Origin: Schistocerca nitens
Lineage: Eukaryota > Arthropoda > Insecta > Orthoptera > Acrididae
DNA: 64,000 nucleotides
Direction: 5' to 3'
NCBI RefSeq assembly: GCF_023898315.1
Contig: NC_064614.1
Coordinates: 501,534,109 to 501,598,108 of the forward strand
Shown here: positions 33,575-43,305 of the stretch, piece by piece
How the letters are laid out: the number at the start of each line of letters is the position of its first letter
Position numbering within the stretch: the stretch's first letter is position 1
Position numbers and translations under genes: made by a program
The notes under the pieces: model-generated
The model's database searches: none
Told to the model about the DNA's origin: nothing
Seen by the model: the letters and a program-made list of their open reading frames with translations, nothing else

Positions 33575-34284
33575 TACCACGTTCGTCGTGGCTGTCAGTC
33601 CTAAAATACTTTAGAACAGACTATAGTAGTGTGTAAACAGTGGTTGATCACACAATGGGTAGATCCTATCTGTGCGTGTTTGTCGCGTAGTATTTCTTTT
33701 GTCCGTAACTGTGGAGGCGCTTCCGTATTAGTTTTATGTCAGATTTTAAATTGGTGTAGCGTAGTGACGGCTTTAGCTAGAATATTCATTCGGGTGTCAT
33801 TGTGAAGAGCTTGCGAAGCACTACTCGGACCCAAAGTGAGATAATAAAAGATATTCCCCGGAATACAAGTGAAAATCGGTATTAAACTGAAAATTACAAA
33901 ATAAAGAAAGATGTGTCGTAAGACTCGTAAATATGCTCGGAATTATTGAAAGCACAAGCCGGAGGAAAGCTCGCGTCGAAAGGAATCCTAAAAAGTACGG
34001 TGCCGAGCTACGGCAACATCGGAATGGAAATGAAGAAACTGCGCAAATTGATTACGTAGCTCGTCCATCGGACATATGTCCAGCGGCAGTCAAAACTTGT
34101 GATTTATCTATTGTCTAACGATTGTATTGAAGGGTTTGATAGTTAAATTACATGTTAATACGAAACACCAGTTATGATTTTATCTCGACGTTTTCAAGAT
34201 AAATCTTCGGTGCAGACCTGAACTGTGCACACAGAATTTTTTTCTGTGGTGACGGATGACTTGACAGACCTTACTTGTTACAAG
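33575..34284. other. no gene seen
   Basis: No recognised coding or repeat signature. Confidence 0.55.
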
Positions 34285-35137
34285 TCTCTATTTTGGCTGC
34301 ACAGGAAACGTGCCACCTGGAAAATCTCTTCGTCGTATTCTCGAAATGCCTGAAACGCAATGGTTTCTTCATCCTACGACAGAGTAAGAATGCACTAGGA
34401 GACCTGTCAAGAGAATACGAAGGGAGAGGCGACATTTGATGTCTCAAAGTAAAAGCATGTGTGAGTGTGTGTGTCGTGTGGAGAAACATCTGGGGCTTAG
34501 GAGTGGAGCAAAAACACTTACTCGGACAGCTTCCCGCCTTGAGAGCCTCCCGCAACCTCGACAGGAGTTTTCGGTAATGTGCCCCAGTGACGTTTTGCAC
34601 TTTACGAGCATAATCTGTAAGTCTCACAGTATTGCAGTCCGAAGAAACATTCAGCATCGCCTTGCCCGAAGGTAGTTTGCTCTTCACCGTTAACAGCGGT
34701 TGTGAATCCACGTGTTTGCACTACTTGCTTTGCTGCTTTGTATTGGAGTCTCGGTCATACTTCCAGCATTCGTCCATGGAAATTATGCGGGTAAAGAAGT
34801 GATCTGGTTTGGCCTGAGATAGCGTTAACATTTCTACTGGTGTCTCTGCTCGACGGGCATACTCAGTGCATGTAAACCTTTGTTACATTCAAAAGGTCGT
34901 GCAACATGTTGAAAACTGATCCATGAATGATTCTCACATTTTCCAGTATCGGCTCGATTGTGATACTTGAATCTCTGTGTACCAGGTCACCACTTCTCTA
35001 GCGATTCCCGCATATTGACAGAAACGATCTGCGACTTCGTTCTTCGCCATTCAGTCTTTTTTGACCACACTGGATCCGTCTGCAGTGATTAACCACTGAG
35101 GCATAATTATGAAGGTGCGCTGTTCCCGTACACTTCC
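34285..35137 (-). pseudogene. mariner-like transposase relic
   Basis: The longest open piece (34711-34271) reads SKLPSGKAMLNVSSDCNTVR, LTDYARKVQNVTGAHYRKLL, SRLREALKAG and later PSYSLDRSPSAFLLCRRMKK and PLRFRHFENTTKRFSRWHVS. These match the mariner blocks around the first Asp (FWDxxGVxLxDY), YYxxLLxRLREAL and PPYSPDLAPSDFFLFxxMKK. Upstream pieces (to about 35137) are frame-shifted. The catalytic Asp of the LHDNAPAH block is lost. A SINE-A (35153-35373) sits at the right edge. Decay is advanced. Confidence 0.8.
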
Positions 35138-35152
35138 ACCAACTCAGCAGGG

Positions 35153-35373
35153 CCAGTCGCGGTGGTTTAGCGGTTCTAGGCGCTCAGTCCCGAACCGCGC
35201 GACCGCTACAGTCGCAGGTTCGAATCCTGCCTCGGGCGTGGATGTGTGTGATGTCCTTAGGTTAGTTAGGTTTAAGTAGTTCTAAGTTCTAGGGGACTGA
35301 TGACCACAGATGTTAAGTCCCATAGTGCTCAGAGCCATTTGAACCATTTTGAACCATTTGAACCATTTTTTGA
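35153..35373 (+). mobile_element. SINE-A with 15-bp TSD and repeated tail
   Basis: A full-length forward copy flanked by ACCAACTCAGCAGGG at 35138-35152 and 35374-35388. The 3' tail repeats TTTGAACCATT several times, suggesting slippage at reverse-transcription initiation. Confidence 0.95.
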
Positions 35374-35388
35374 ACCAACTCAGCAGGG

Positions 35389-36159
35389 ATATTTGCAGTG
35401 TTCTCGCCCTTCAGATGCAGGCGATGAATTTCTGCACGACTTTCAACTTTATCAGTGGACTGTGAGCTGATCTACTTTAATAACATCAAATTAAATTGGA
35501 ACCTACTCTCAGTTTGGACATGGAGGGATTGTGGACACACACCTAGAGACAACAAAATAAATTGAACACATTTATTTAGCAGTTAATTATCATTAATCTA
35601 TAAATTACAACAACGTACATTATGCGCTGTTTTGCACAGTTAACAAATCTAAGTTACACCGGTGTTGTAGATACAATGGACGACGTAACTTTCACAACCA
35701 AATGGCGTCTTGCGGTGTTCCTGGCTGTCTTCACAAATACGTTGTCAATACAGGACTCGGGGGAAATCTAAAACACAAATTTGAAATAAGTACGCACATA
35801 GCACCAACAAACGAAGCAATTTAGAACCAGAAAACTGTTAAAAACATCAAACTTGTTCGGCCAACGGACTGCATTCCCCATCCGTACACTACGGCTACCA
35901 CGGCCGGTCACCGCCAGGGTGCACTGTATCAACTACCAAACGACAATTACGTGTCTTATGAGCTAGAGCCAAGCCGCACACCCCACACCCCACACTAGCT
36001 CTTGCCACAAACGAAGTTCAACTCAGTAGCCAACCCCTCGTACAAACGACACAGGCGGACGGGACACCACCAGCGCCTCCCCTCTCAGTCGAGCCGCGTG
36101 TATCCCGCTAGCGAGGCGCCAGGCTAGCACAGCCCCGAGTGCGGCCTCAGATCCTTTCC
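35389..36159. other. no gene seen
   Basis: No recognised coding signature. The right part (35980-36240) becomes GC-rich. Confidence 0.5.
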
Positions 36160-36225
36160 TATCGATAGCGCAGCAGCTCAGGCTGCGCCTTTCGTTCTGG
36201 GTTCTCCAGCGGCGTGTTATCGATA
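36160..36225. promoter_or_regulatory. two TATCGATA (DRE-like) sites
   Basis: TATCGATAGCGCAG occurs at 36160 and again at 36218. TATCGATA is the DNA-replication-related element bound by DREF in Drosophila promoters. The repeat of the longer 14-mer suggests duplication rather than independent sites. There is no gene start visible next to it. Confidence 0.3.
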
Positions 36226-36254
36226 GCGCAGGGTTTTCAGTGTGTACTACGACA

Positions 36255-36520
36255 ACATCCCGTAGGCTGTGTCGAAGCCATGTCTCCGCAATATCCTTTC
36301 CTCCAGGAGTGCTAGTTCTGCAAGGTTCGCAGGAGAGTTTCTGTGAAGTTTGGGAGGTTGAAGACGAGGTACTGGCGGAAGTAAAGCTGTGAGGACGGGT
36401 CGGGAGTCGTGCTTGGGTAGCTCAGTTGGTAGAGCACTTGCCAGCGAAATGCAAAGGTCCCGAGCTCGAGTTTCGGCACACAATTTTAATCTGCCAGGAA
36501 GTTTCAGTATCATAAGTGTT
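36255..36520 (+). mobile_element. repeat with tRNA-like promoter
   Basis: GGGTAGCTCAGTTGGTAGAG (36415-36434) is a pol III A box as in real tRNAs. TCCCGAGCTCGAGTTTCGGC forms a mutated T arm, followed by CACAATTTTAATCTGCCAGG. The upstream part (TCCGCAATATCC, AGGAGTGCTAGTTCTGCAAG) looks like part of the same interspersed repeat. The T-loop is mutated and there is no proper acceptor pairing, so it is not a functional tRNA. Confidence 0.6.

Positions 36521-36522
<2 letters not shown>

Positions 36523-36600
<78 letters not shown>
36523..36600. repeat. compound (CT)n(AC)n microsatellite
   Basis: A CT run followed directly by an AC run, about 78 bp in all, adjoining the 3' end of the tRNA-like repeat. 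Confidence 0.97.
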
Positions 36601-36602
<2 letters not shown>

Positions 36603-36840
36603 ACTGTTCACATAGCTTGGAGACTACCGTATGCAACCTTTCGCCCCAACCCTGCCGAATAGAGGCAGTTGTTACACAGCCGCCACACCACCTGACGCAC
36701 CAAGCGTAAGGAAAACCTCTCCGGACTGAAGTAGGTGGCAGCGTAGCCCAACGTTCGTGGCTCAGATCAAAACAGTGCAGCCAGAACATATTCTGACTGA
36801 GATGGTGAAAATTTAGCATGGTAAATGTGAACTTTAAAAG

Positions 36841-37012
36841 GTTGGTTGGTTTGGGGAAGGAGACCAGACAGCGTGGTCATCGGTCTCATCGGATTAGGGA
36901 AGGATTGGGAAGGAAGTCGGCCGTGCCCTTTCAGAGGAACCATCCCGGCATTTGCCTGGAGTGATTTAGGGAAATCACGGAAAACCTAAATCAGGATGAC
37001 CGGACGCGGGAT
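36841..37012 (-). mobile_element. SINE-B
   Basis: Begins GTTGGTTGGTTTGGGGAAGG and continues through GTGGTCATCGGTCTCATCGG and ATTTAGGGAAATCACGGAAA to CGGACGCGGGATTG. It is flanked on the left by GTGAACTTTAAAAGG (36827-36841) and on the far right, beyond SINE-C, by the same 15 bases (37245-37259). The tRNA-like head expected at its right end is missing. Confidence 0.85.
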
Positions 37013-37025
37013 TGAAGTGAACTTT

Positions 37026-37240
37026 GCCCGCATCTCGTGGTCGTGCGGTAGCGTTCTCGCTTCCCACGCCCGGGTTCCCGGGTTCGATTCCCGGCGGGGT
37101 CAGGGATTTTCTCTGCCTCGTGATGGCTGGGTGTTGTATGATGTCCTTAGGTTAGTTAGGTTTAAGTAGTTCTAAGTTCTAGGGGACTGATGACCATAGA
37201 AGTTAAGTCCCATAGTGCTCAGAGCCATTTGAACCATTTT
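37026..37240 (+). mobile_element. SINE-C: SINE-A body with a different tRNA head
   Basis: The head reads GCATCTCGTGGTCGTGCGGT (A-box region) and CGGGTTCGATTCCCGGCGGG (B-box region), unlike SINE-A. From GATGTCCTTAGGTTAGTTAG onward it is the SINE-A body. It has an exact 13-bp duplication, TGAAGTGAACTTT, at 37013-37025 and 37241-37253. It inserted precisely into the right-hand duplication of SINE-B. Confidence 0.93.
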
Positions 37241-37259
37241 TGAAGTGAACTTTAAAAGG

Positions 37260-37959
37260 ACCTGTCTCAGTGTGCGCGATGTTTACTCGGCGCAATAGCC
37301 TCGGAGAACTTGTCAGGAAACCCTGTCAGCAAATACCGTGCATTACGCAATGAGTTAGTGTTTAAGCACTTAGTGTGCACGTTCCAAGGTAAGTAAAAAA
37401 TGATATTTCTCCGACTTACATTTCGTGTAATCATCATGACGGTAAAATTTGGCGTTATACGGGTTCGTATGGCAAGCGCTTTACAATTTTACTGATCGCG
37501 AATGGAGTAGGATGAAGGGGGAAATGTTTCTGTTCCTCTCTGCGCCCTCTACCACATACTGTACGATCGGCTGGACACTACATATATGTGACCCTATTGT
37601 CAACACCTCTCAGGCAGGCCTGGTGTATTCTCGATGCCTGTGGTAGTGCGCGTTTTCAGTTCTGTCAAGAGTGTTGAAAGTCTAAGAAAATGAACTTTGC
37701 CTCTAACGAGGTCACAAAGGAAGAGATATCGCACTGAGACGTTTGGTGAGGGGGATGCCGATTTGCTGAATATGTTGTCTGCTGGCGGTACTTTCACATC
37801 TAGCAACGTGGCAGTTGTTAATTTTAGGAACACCTGTACTTCCATGAGGCATTGTGCTGGGACATCTGTTGTGAGACAACAGATCTCTCCTAAATCATGG
37901 AACGAGGCATCAGTTTCAGAATGTACGTAATTTGTTGGTTGTCTCGATTGAAGGAGCTG
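37260..37959. other. no recognised gene; possibly PLE 3' region
   Basis: Minus-strand frame 37600-37965 is open for 121 codons but has no motif I recognise. It lies immediately downstream of the PLE copy and may be its untranslated end. Confidence 0.45.
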
Positions 37960-38893
37960 GATCAAGAACAGTAAGAAACACGTGGTTCATTAGACTCAAT
38001 GCTGGTTCCCATGCCTTGATGAGGTTATAGCCATAATCTCAGTTGATGAGTCCGTCCCTGGTACGAATTTCGATAGCCTTTCTAATGACGCTGTCCCAGT
38101 TTTTAGATGTCTGTACCAAGGCCCTGGTATGTTAGTAGTCCGTTTCGTGATTTTCGGACAAACACTGCTCTGCGACCGCCGGCTTGTTGGGGTACCTAAG
38201 TCGAATGTGTCTCTAATGTTCTCGACAACGATCTTCGATGGTACACACTGTCTGTCCAATATAGGTCTTCCCACACTAACACGGAATCTGGTATATGCCG
38301 GCCTTCCGCAAACCGAGATCGTCTTTGACACTTCTCTATAATGCCCGTGTTTTATTGGGTGTTTAAAAGACAGTTCCTACTTGGTGTTACCTCAATATTC
38401 GTCCTATTTTCCCCGATAGCGCGCCAGTATACGGTATACAGGCAGTGGCTATCTCCTCCTCCGTGACTTCTTTCGTCTCCACACGCTGTACTGTAGACGT
38501 GGGGCGGAGAGCGCGTCTGATCTGCCATTCCGAGTACCCATTTTTCCGGAATACAGTTTTGAGGTGTTCCAGCTCGTGGGGCAGACTCTCTGCATCAGAG
38601 ATGGTGCACGCCCTGTGCACCAGTGTTTTTAGCACCCCATTCCTCTGCGAAGGGTGGTGGCAGCTATCCACCTGCAAACAGAGGTCGGTGTGCTCTTTCT
38701 TCCTGTATACCCCGTGGCCCAGGGTGCGATTCTCTCTTCTTTGGATCATGACTTCAGGAATGGTAATCTTCCTTCCACTTCGGTCTCCATAGTGAATCTG
38801 ATGTTCGAATGTATGGAGTTCAGATGTGTAAGGAAGTCTAGGAGCTCGTCCCTTCCATGGGGCCAGATCACGAATGTATCATCCACATAACGG
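37960..38893 (-). pseudogene. Penelope-like element, 3' two-thirds
   Basis: Read from 38893 leftward: RYVDDTFVIWPHGRDELLDF (intact YVDD), LTHLNSIHSNIRFTMETEVE, then YRKKEHTDLCLQVDSCHHPS, RKNGYSEWQIRRALRPTSTV, then in shifted frames DLGLRKAGIYQIPC, CGKTYIGQTVCTIEDRCREH (GIY-YIG core) and VIRKAIEIRTRDGLIN. It is clearly the same class as 25118-26950 but diverged. It starts abruptly at the YVDD block, where an inverted stub of another copy begins. Confidence 0.88.
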
Positions 38894-38905
38894 TGTCATC
38901 CAAAT

Positions 38906-38960
38906 GGAAACCTACTTGTTTTCTCCGTTATGTGGATGACACGTAAGAAACAGTAAGAAA
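38906..38960 (+). pseudogene. Penelope-like stub, opposite strand
   Basis: KPTCFLRYVDDT is encoded on the plus strand and a stop follows at once. The 14 bases at 38925-38938 are the exact reverse complement of 38880-38893, the corresponding point of the minus-strand copy. The junction is therefore a hairpin with a 31-base loop. Confidence 0.75.
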
Positions 38961-38999
38961 TACATTTGCTTCGGGGCCGCCTCATTCGATCTGTATGTA

Positions 39000-40421
39000 C
39001 ACTCCTGGAAATGGAAAAAAGAACACATTGACACCGGTGTGTCAGACCCACCATACTTGCTCCGGACACTGCGAGAGGGCTGTACAAGCAGTGATCACAC
39101 GCACGGCACAGCGGACACACCAGGAACCGCGGAGTTGGCCGTCGAATGGCGCTAGCTGCGCAGCATTTGTGCACCGCCGCCGTCAGTGTCAGCCAGTTTG
39201 CCGTGGCATACGGAGCTCCATCGCAGTCTTTAACACTGGTAGCATGCCGCGACAGCGTGGACGTGAACCGTATGCGCAGTTGACGGACTTTGAGCGTGGG
39301 CGTATAGTGGGCATGCGGGAGGCCGGGTGGACGTACCGCCGAATTGCTCAACACGTGGGGCGTGAGGTCTCCACAGTACATCGATGTTGTCGCCAGTGGT
39401 CGGCGGAAGGTGCACGTGCCCGTCGACTTGGGACCGGACCGCAGCGACGCACGGATGCGCGCCAAGACCGTAGGATCCTACGCAGTGCCGTAGGGGACCG
39501 CACCGCCACTTCCCAGCAAATCAGGGACACTGTTGCTCCTGGGGTGTCGGCGAGGACCATTCGCAACCGTCTCCATGAAGCTGGGCTACGGTCCCGCACA
39601 CCGTTAGGCCGTCTTCCGCTCACGCCCCAACATCGTGCAGCCCGCCTCCAGTGGTGTCGCGACAGGCGTGAATGGAGGGACGAATGGAGACGTGTCGTCT
39701 TCAGCGATGAGAGTCGCTTCTGCCTTGGTGCCAATGATGGTCGTATGCGTGTTTGGCGCCGTGCAGGTGAGCGCCACAATCAGGACTGCATACGACCGAG
39801 GCACACAGGGCCAACACCCGGCATCATGGTGTGGGGAGCGATCTCCTACACTGGCCGTACACCACTGGTGATCGTCGAGGGGACACTGAATAGTGCACGG
39901 TACATCCAAACCGTCATCGAACCCATCGTTCTACCATTCCTAGACCGGCAAGGGAACTTGCTGTTCCAACAGGACAATGCACGTCCGCATGTATCCCGTG
40001 CCACCCAACGTGCTCTAGAAGGTGTAAGTCAACTACCCTGGCCAGCAAGATCTCCGGATCTGTCCCCCATTGAGCATGTTTGGGACTGGATGAAGCGTCG
40101 TCTCACGCGGTCTGCACGTCCAGCACGAACGCTGGTCCAACTGAGGCGCCAGGTGGAAATGGCATGGCAAGCCGTTCCACAGGACTACATCCAGCATCTC
40201 TACGATCGTCTCCATGGGAGAATAGCAGCCTGCATTGCTGCGAAAGGTGAATATACACTGTACTAGTGCCGACATTGTGCATGCTCTGTTGCCTGTGTCT
40301 ATGTGCCTGTGGTTCTGTCAGTGTGATCATGTGATGTATCTGACCCCAGGAATGTGTCAATAAAGTTTCCCCTTCCTGGGACAATGAATTCACGGTGTTC
40401 TTATTTCAATTTCCAGGAGTG
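39000..40421 (+). mobile_element. intact Tc1-like transposon, copy 2
   Basis: 1422 bp between TA dinucleotides (38998-38999 and 40422-40423), with ends CACTCCTGGAAAT and, at the right, ATTTCCAGGAGTG. A palindrome, GACACCGGTGTGTC, lies just inside the left end. It contains an intact transposase frame and differs from copy 1 at only a few residues. It inserted beside the PLE stub. Confidence 0.95.
39244..40266 (+). CDS. Tc1-like transposase, 340 aa
   Basis: The start at MPRQRGREPYAQLTDFERGR gives the same length as copy 1. Domain order is a double helix-turn-helix (about residues 10-110), then the DDE domain with SDESRFCLG, LVIVEGTLNSARYIQTVIEP, FQQDNARPHVS and SPDLSPIEHVWDWMKRRL. Spacing between second Asp and Glu is 32 residues, identical to copy 1. 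Differences from copy 1 that I can see are about six to ten substitutions (for example QRG/HRG, YAQ/YVQ, ARRL/ARRP, ARTI/ARII, QHLYD/QNLYD, KGEY/KGGY). No stop or frameshift is present. The frame is open further upstream through the 5' terminal region, which is probably not translated. Confidence 0.94.
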   Translation: MPRQRGREPYAQLTDFERGRIVGMREAGWTYRRIAQHVGREVSTVHRCCRQWSAEGARARRLGTGPQRRTDARQDRRILRSAVGDRTATSQQIRDTVAPGVSARTIRNRLHEAGLRSRTPLGRLPLTPQHRAARLQWCRDRREWRDEWRRVVFSDESRFCLGANDGRMRVWRRAGERHNQDCIRPRHTGPTPGIMVWGAISYTGRTPLVIVEGTLNSARYIQTVIEPIVLPFLDRQGNLLFQQDNARPHVSRATQRALEGVSQLPWPARSPDLSPIEHVWDWMKRRLTRSARPARTLVQLRRQVEMAWQAVPQDYIQHLYDRLHGRIAACIAAKGEYTLY

Positions 40422-40423
40422 TA

Positions 40424-41869
40424 TGTAGGATTTCGCCGATACGCAAATCCGGACTGAGCTAATTTACAATTCCGTATATCATTATATGAGTAATTAATAA
40501 GTAGAAAATTCTCACTCATTGTGGCAGTCGCAATGAAATTTCGACAAATTGCTGTTTCTTTTCATCGTTGCATTTTGTGTTTCCATTGCAGCTTGAGATT
40601 GATACAAACCAGTGGTGTCCTTATTACCTTTCTAACTGTTAATGGGAATATCTGATTACAATGAGCCCAGTAAGGAACGCGTTTTGTCGTGTATATTGTG
40701 TATTGCAATTATTATTGCGTCACTTCCTTTTCCATTATGACAAATCCATCGTGTGTGGCGAAATGGTTGTAAACACATTGGTGCTGACGTTGCAGGAGTA
40801 GCATGACATCGTAACTGTATCATAAGTGCCTGCCGACGCGAAATAACTGTCTCTTCGCACGTACTGAAGCACACTCCTGTCATATCGTCCCGTGAACGTA
40901 CCGAGATGTACGTTTAAAAAGTGTGACGCGAAGATGCTCCCCAATGCGGCCACAATTATTTTGCTGAGCCGTGGTGAGAACATTTCCAAGAAGCGATTAT
41001 AACAGAATTTCTATTCTGACGAATTCGCCTACCCTATATGATGACACACAGATAATCAGGCATTTCTTTTAAGTATTATTACAATAAAAGGTCATCTTTA
41101 AACTAAAGGATAAGTCATCAGATTCTTCGTGTACCGCATTTAATATGAGCAGTGGATTCTCGTCTCACGTAACTGGCGTTCTAGATAAGCTCTAATTATA
41201 CTATATAATATTATTTACGAATTTATCCTGACTTCTTATTAATGACCGTCACTTTACATAATTATTCGTGTTCTCTGAAGTGGAAGGAATGCGATAAGAA
41301 AGCGGTAAACGATTTCTTTCTTTAAAACATAATGATTTTTATTATTGAGAAGCATACAGTCACCCTTCCATCAAGAATATTATACTCCTCCAGAAATGAA
41401 GAATGAGGGTGGTTTCACAGTTGATGTAAATGCTTTTATATTATTCTTTAGAGACTAGCGAGTTATGCCAGTATTGGCAAGAATTCATACTCCGCGCTAT
41501 CGACTTCTCTGCATCGTTACGTAATCTCTGACCAACACCAGAGGAAACACGAATTTTCTAATATTTCGTAATATGTATGTTAAACGGTACTATCGCAGTA
41601 AGAAACCTTATAGAGCAGCAGTGACGATAGCTGAACACTTCCGATACGATTAAAAGTGCAACCGAAACCAATGATGTGAACTTGGGCAGCATAAAAGCAG
41701 TCATCGTGAAGATTTCAGTTAGTGCACCGCTTGGTGTAACGGAGACAACGGTTTCCATGAAAGAAAAATGGGCGTGACAGCTTGCAAACTGGCTCGATGC
41801 ACAGTTGAAGTTGCTGCCTATTTACGCTAATGATGTAGGCCGAAGCAATAAATTAAAATTTAAACCAGC
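40424..41869. other. no gene seen
   Basis: AT-rich sequence with no recognised coding or repeat signature. Confidence 0.55.
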
Positions 41870-41945
41870 GGCGGGATTCGTACACAAGTTTCTTCCTCAC
41901 GAGGCAGATGCACTAGCCGTTATGCCGCACTGGCACTGAGGCTAC
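41870..41945 (-). repeat. possible tRNA-derived SINE relic
   Basis: Reversed, it reads AGCCTCAGTGCCAGTGCGGC, TAACGGCTAGTGCATCTGCC and ACGAATCCCGCCGC, which resemble an A box and a decayed B box at tRNA spacing. Confidence 0.4.
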
Positions 41946-41969
41946 CACAGCTGCACGGAATACCCTCGT

Positions 41970-42166
41970 GTGGTTCAAATGGCTCTGAGCACTATGGGAC
42001 TTAACATCTGAGGTCATCAGTCCCCTAGAACTTAGAACTACTTAAACCGAACTAACCTAAGGACATTACACACATCCATGCCCGAGGCAGGATTCGAACC
42101 TGCGACCGTTGCGGTCGCGCGGTTCCAGACTGTAGCGTCTAGAACCGCTCGGCCACTCCGGCCGGC
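41970..42166 (-). mobile_element. SINE-A
   Basis: A full-length reverse copy, from TGGTTCAAATGGCTCTGAGC to CTCGGCCACTCCGGCCGGC. I could not define the duplication. Confidence 0.92.
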
Positions 42167-42269
42167 TGTGTGCTATTGCTGCATGTTGTTTCAGTAATCA
42201 ATATTAGCCACGTCTATTATTACAAAATGTTTCCGCAGTGGCTGTGAAAGCACTCTGCCGCTATAACTT

Positions 42270-42520
42270 GGTCGCAAGTGCGCTCCGAGCAACTTGGGCG
42301 GGCAGTCGGTTGTTAGCCGGCGGAGCGGCCGCGGAGGTGTCGGGCAGTAGGCGAGCCGTGGGCAGGCTGCAGGAAGGCTCCAGGGCCAGTAATTGGACCA
42401 ATTAGCGCGGCGCGCGCCGGACTGGACGCCCCCGCGGCAGTGGGACGCTCTGGGAGCCCGGGGCTCCGTGACGGCGGCTGCCGCCGTGGCACGTGCCGCC
42501 TGATAGGCGAGAAACCACCC
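42270..42520. other. CpG-rich island, no recognised coding
   Basis: A GC- and CpG-rich block with overlapping chance frames on both strands and no recognised motif. Confidence 0.5.
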
Positions 42521-43224
42521 AGCCACGTAGCTGCTCTCCCAGTCAACACGTACTGCTCTGAATTTACGTCTTTTGGTACTGACGCCGTTATCAAGAGCTC
42601 GCAAATAGCTCACGACAGATTTTTGATCCTTACTACCTATGCAGCCTGCTATAGTTCAATTCTTTTATCTTGGCGGTTCGCGCATGCCCGCCCAGACGTG
42701 GGAGATTGCTGCGTTGCCAGTTGCACGCGCCAAGAGAAGCAGCGCCATAGTATAATTCGCAAACTTACGTTTTGGGGGGAGCGCGCAGTTTATGAAGTAA
42801 AGCCACCACGGCCGCATTAACCCTTTCGCTGCTACAGAGACGTGCTCCCCGCGATTTTGTCACTGCACTGCTCGCCTGTGCAGACACATGGTGTTCCGAC
42901 TGCTTTGACACTCTTATCACTCGATTCCACAAAAACTATTTGGTCCAATAATTTGATTTTTACACATCTTCTTGTCTCATACCTTCCCCCCATAAATGAC
43001 TTAATTTTGTTTCGATGTTCAACGCAGTTATTGTGCAGCATTAGATGTAGTAAACCATTGCACAAAATTTTGAAGAGTTTGCAGAGGTTAAAGTCCATAG
43101 CGTATACTTTCCGTATGGTCAATTTTACTTGCCACTAGAAATTTCAAAAAATTACATTCAAACGAATAAAATTCATGAAGTAAGACACTTCGATATTGTT
43201 CTTAAATAAAGAAAATATTAAGCA
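42521..43224. other. no gene seen
   Basis: No recognised coding or repeat signature. Confidence 0.5.
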
Positions 43225-43305
43225 CCGAACAAGGTTTGAACTCAGAACCTTTCGCTTAGCAGCCCAAACACTTTAGCCATTACGCTAACGCAGCTCGTCA
43301 TTCAG
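43225..43305 (-). repeat. tRNA-derived SINE relic or tRNA pseudogene
   Basis: Reversed, GCGTTAGCGTAATGGCTAAA (A-box region) and GGTTCTGAGTTCAAACCTTG (B-box region, GAGTTCAAACC) sit at tRNA spacing. The acceptor arm does not pair convincingly, so a functional tRNA is unlikely. Confidence 0.5.

Noticed and set aside
36411-36485. Functional tRNA gene (GGGTAGCTCAGTTGGTAGAGC)
   Set aside because: The D-arm looks real, but the T-loop is mutated (GAGCTCGAGTTTC) and no acceptor stem closes. The sequence continues as an interspersed repeat.
36247-36819. 190-codon minus-strand frame
   Set aside because: It runs through a compound microsatellite and a tRNA-like repeat. The Cys-Val and Arg-Glu runs are translations of simple repeats.
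37049-37102. tRNA-Gly-like gene in the SINE-C head
   Set aside because: It is joined directly to the SINE-A body and bounded by a target duplication, so it is a SINE promoter, not a gene.
37381-37395. Splice donor CCAAGGTAAGT
   Set aside because: No open, acceptor-bounded coding segment precedes it. Upstream sequence is the flank of nested SINEs.
38896-39465. 189-codon minus-strand frame and similar frames at 22371-22856 and 39348-39779
   Set aside because: They are antisense shadows of the GC-rich, codon-biased Tc1-like transposase genes and occur identically in both copies.
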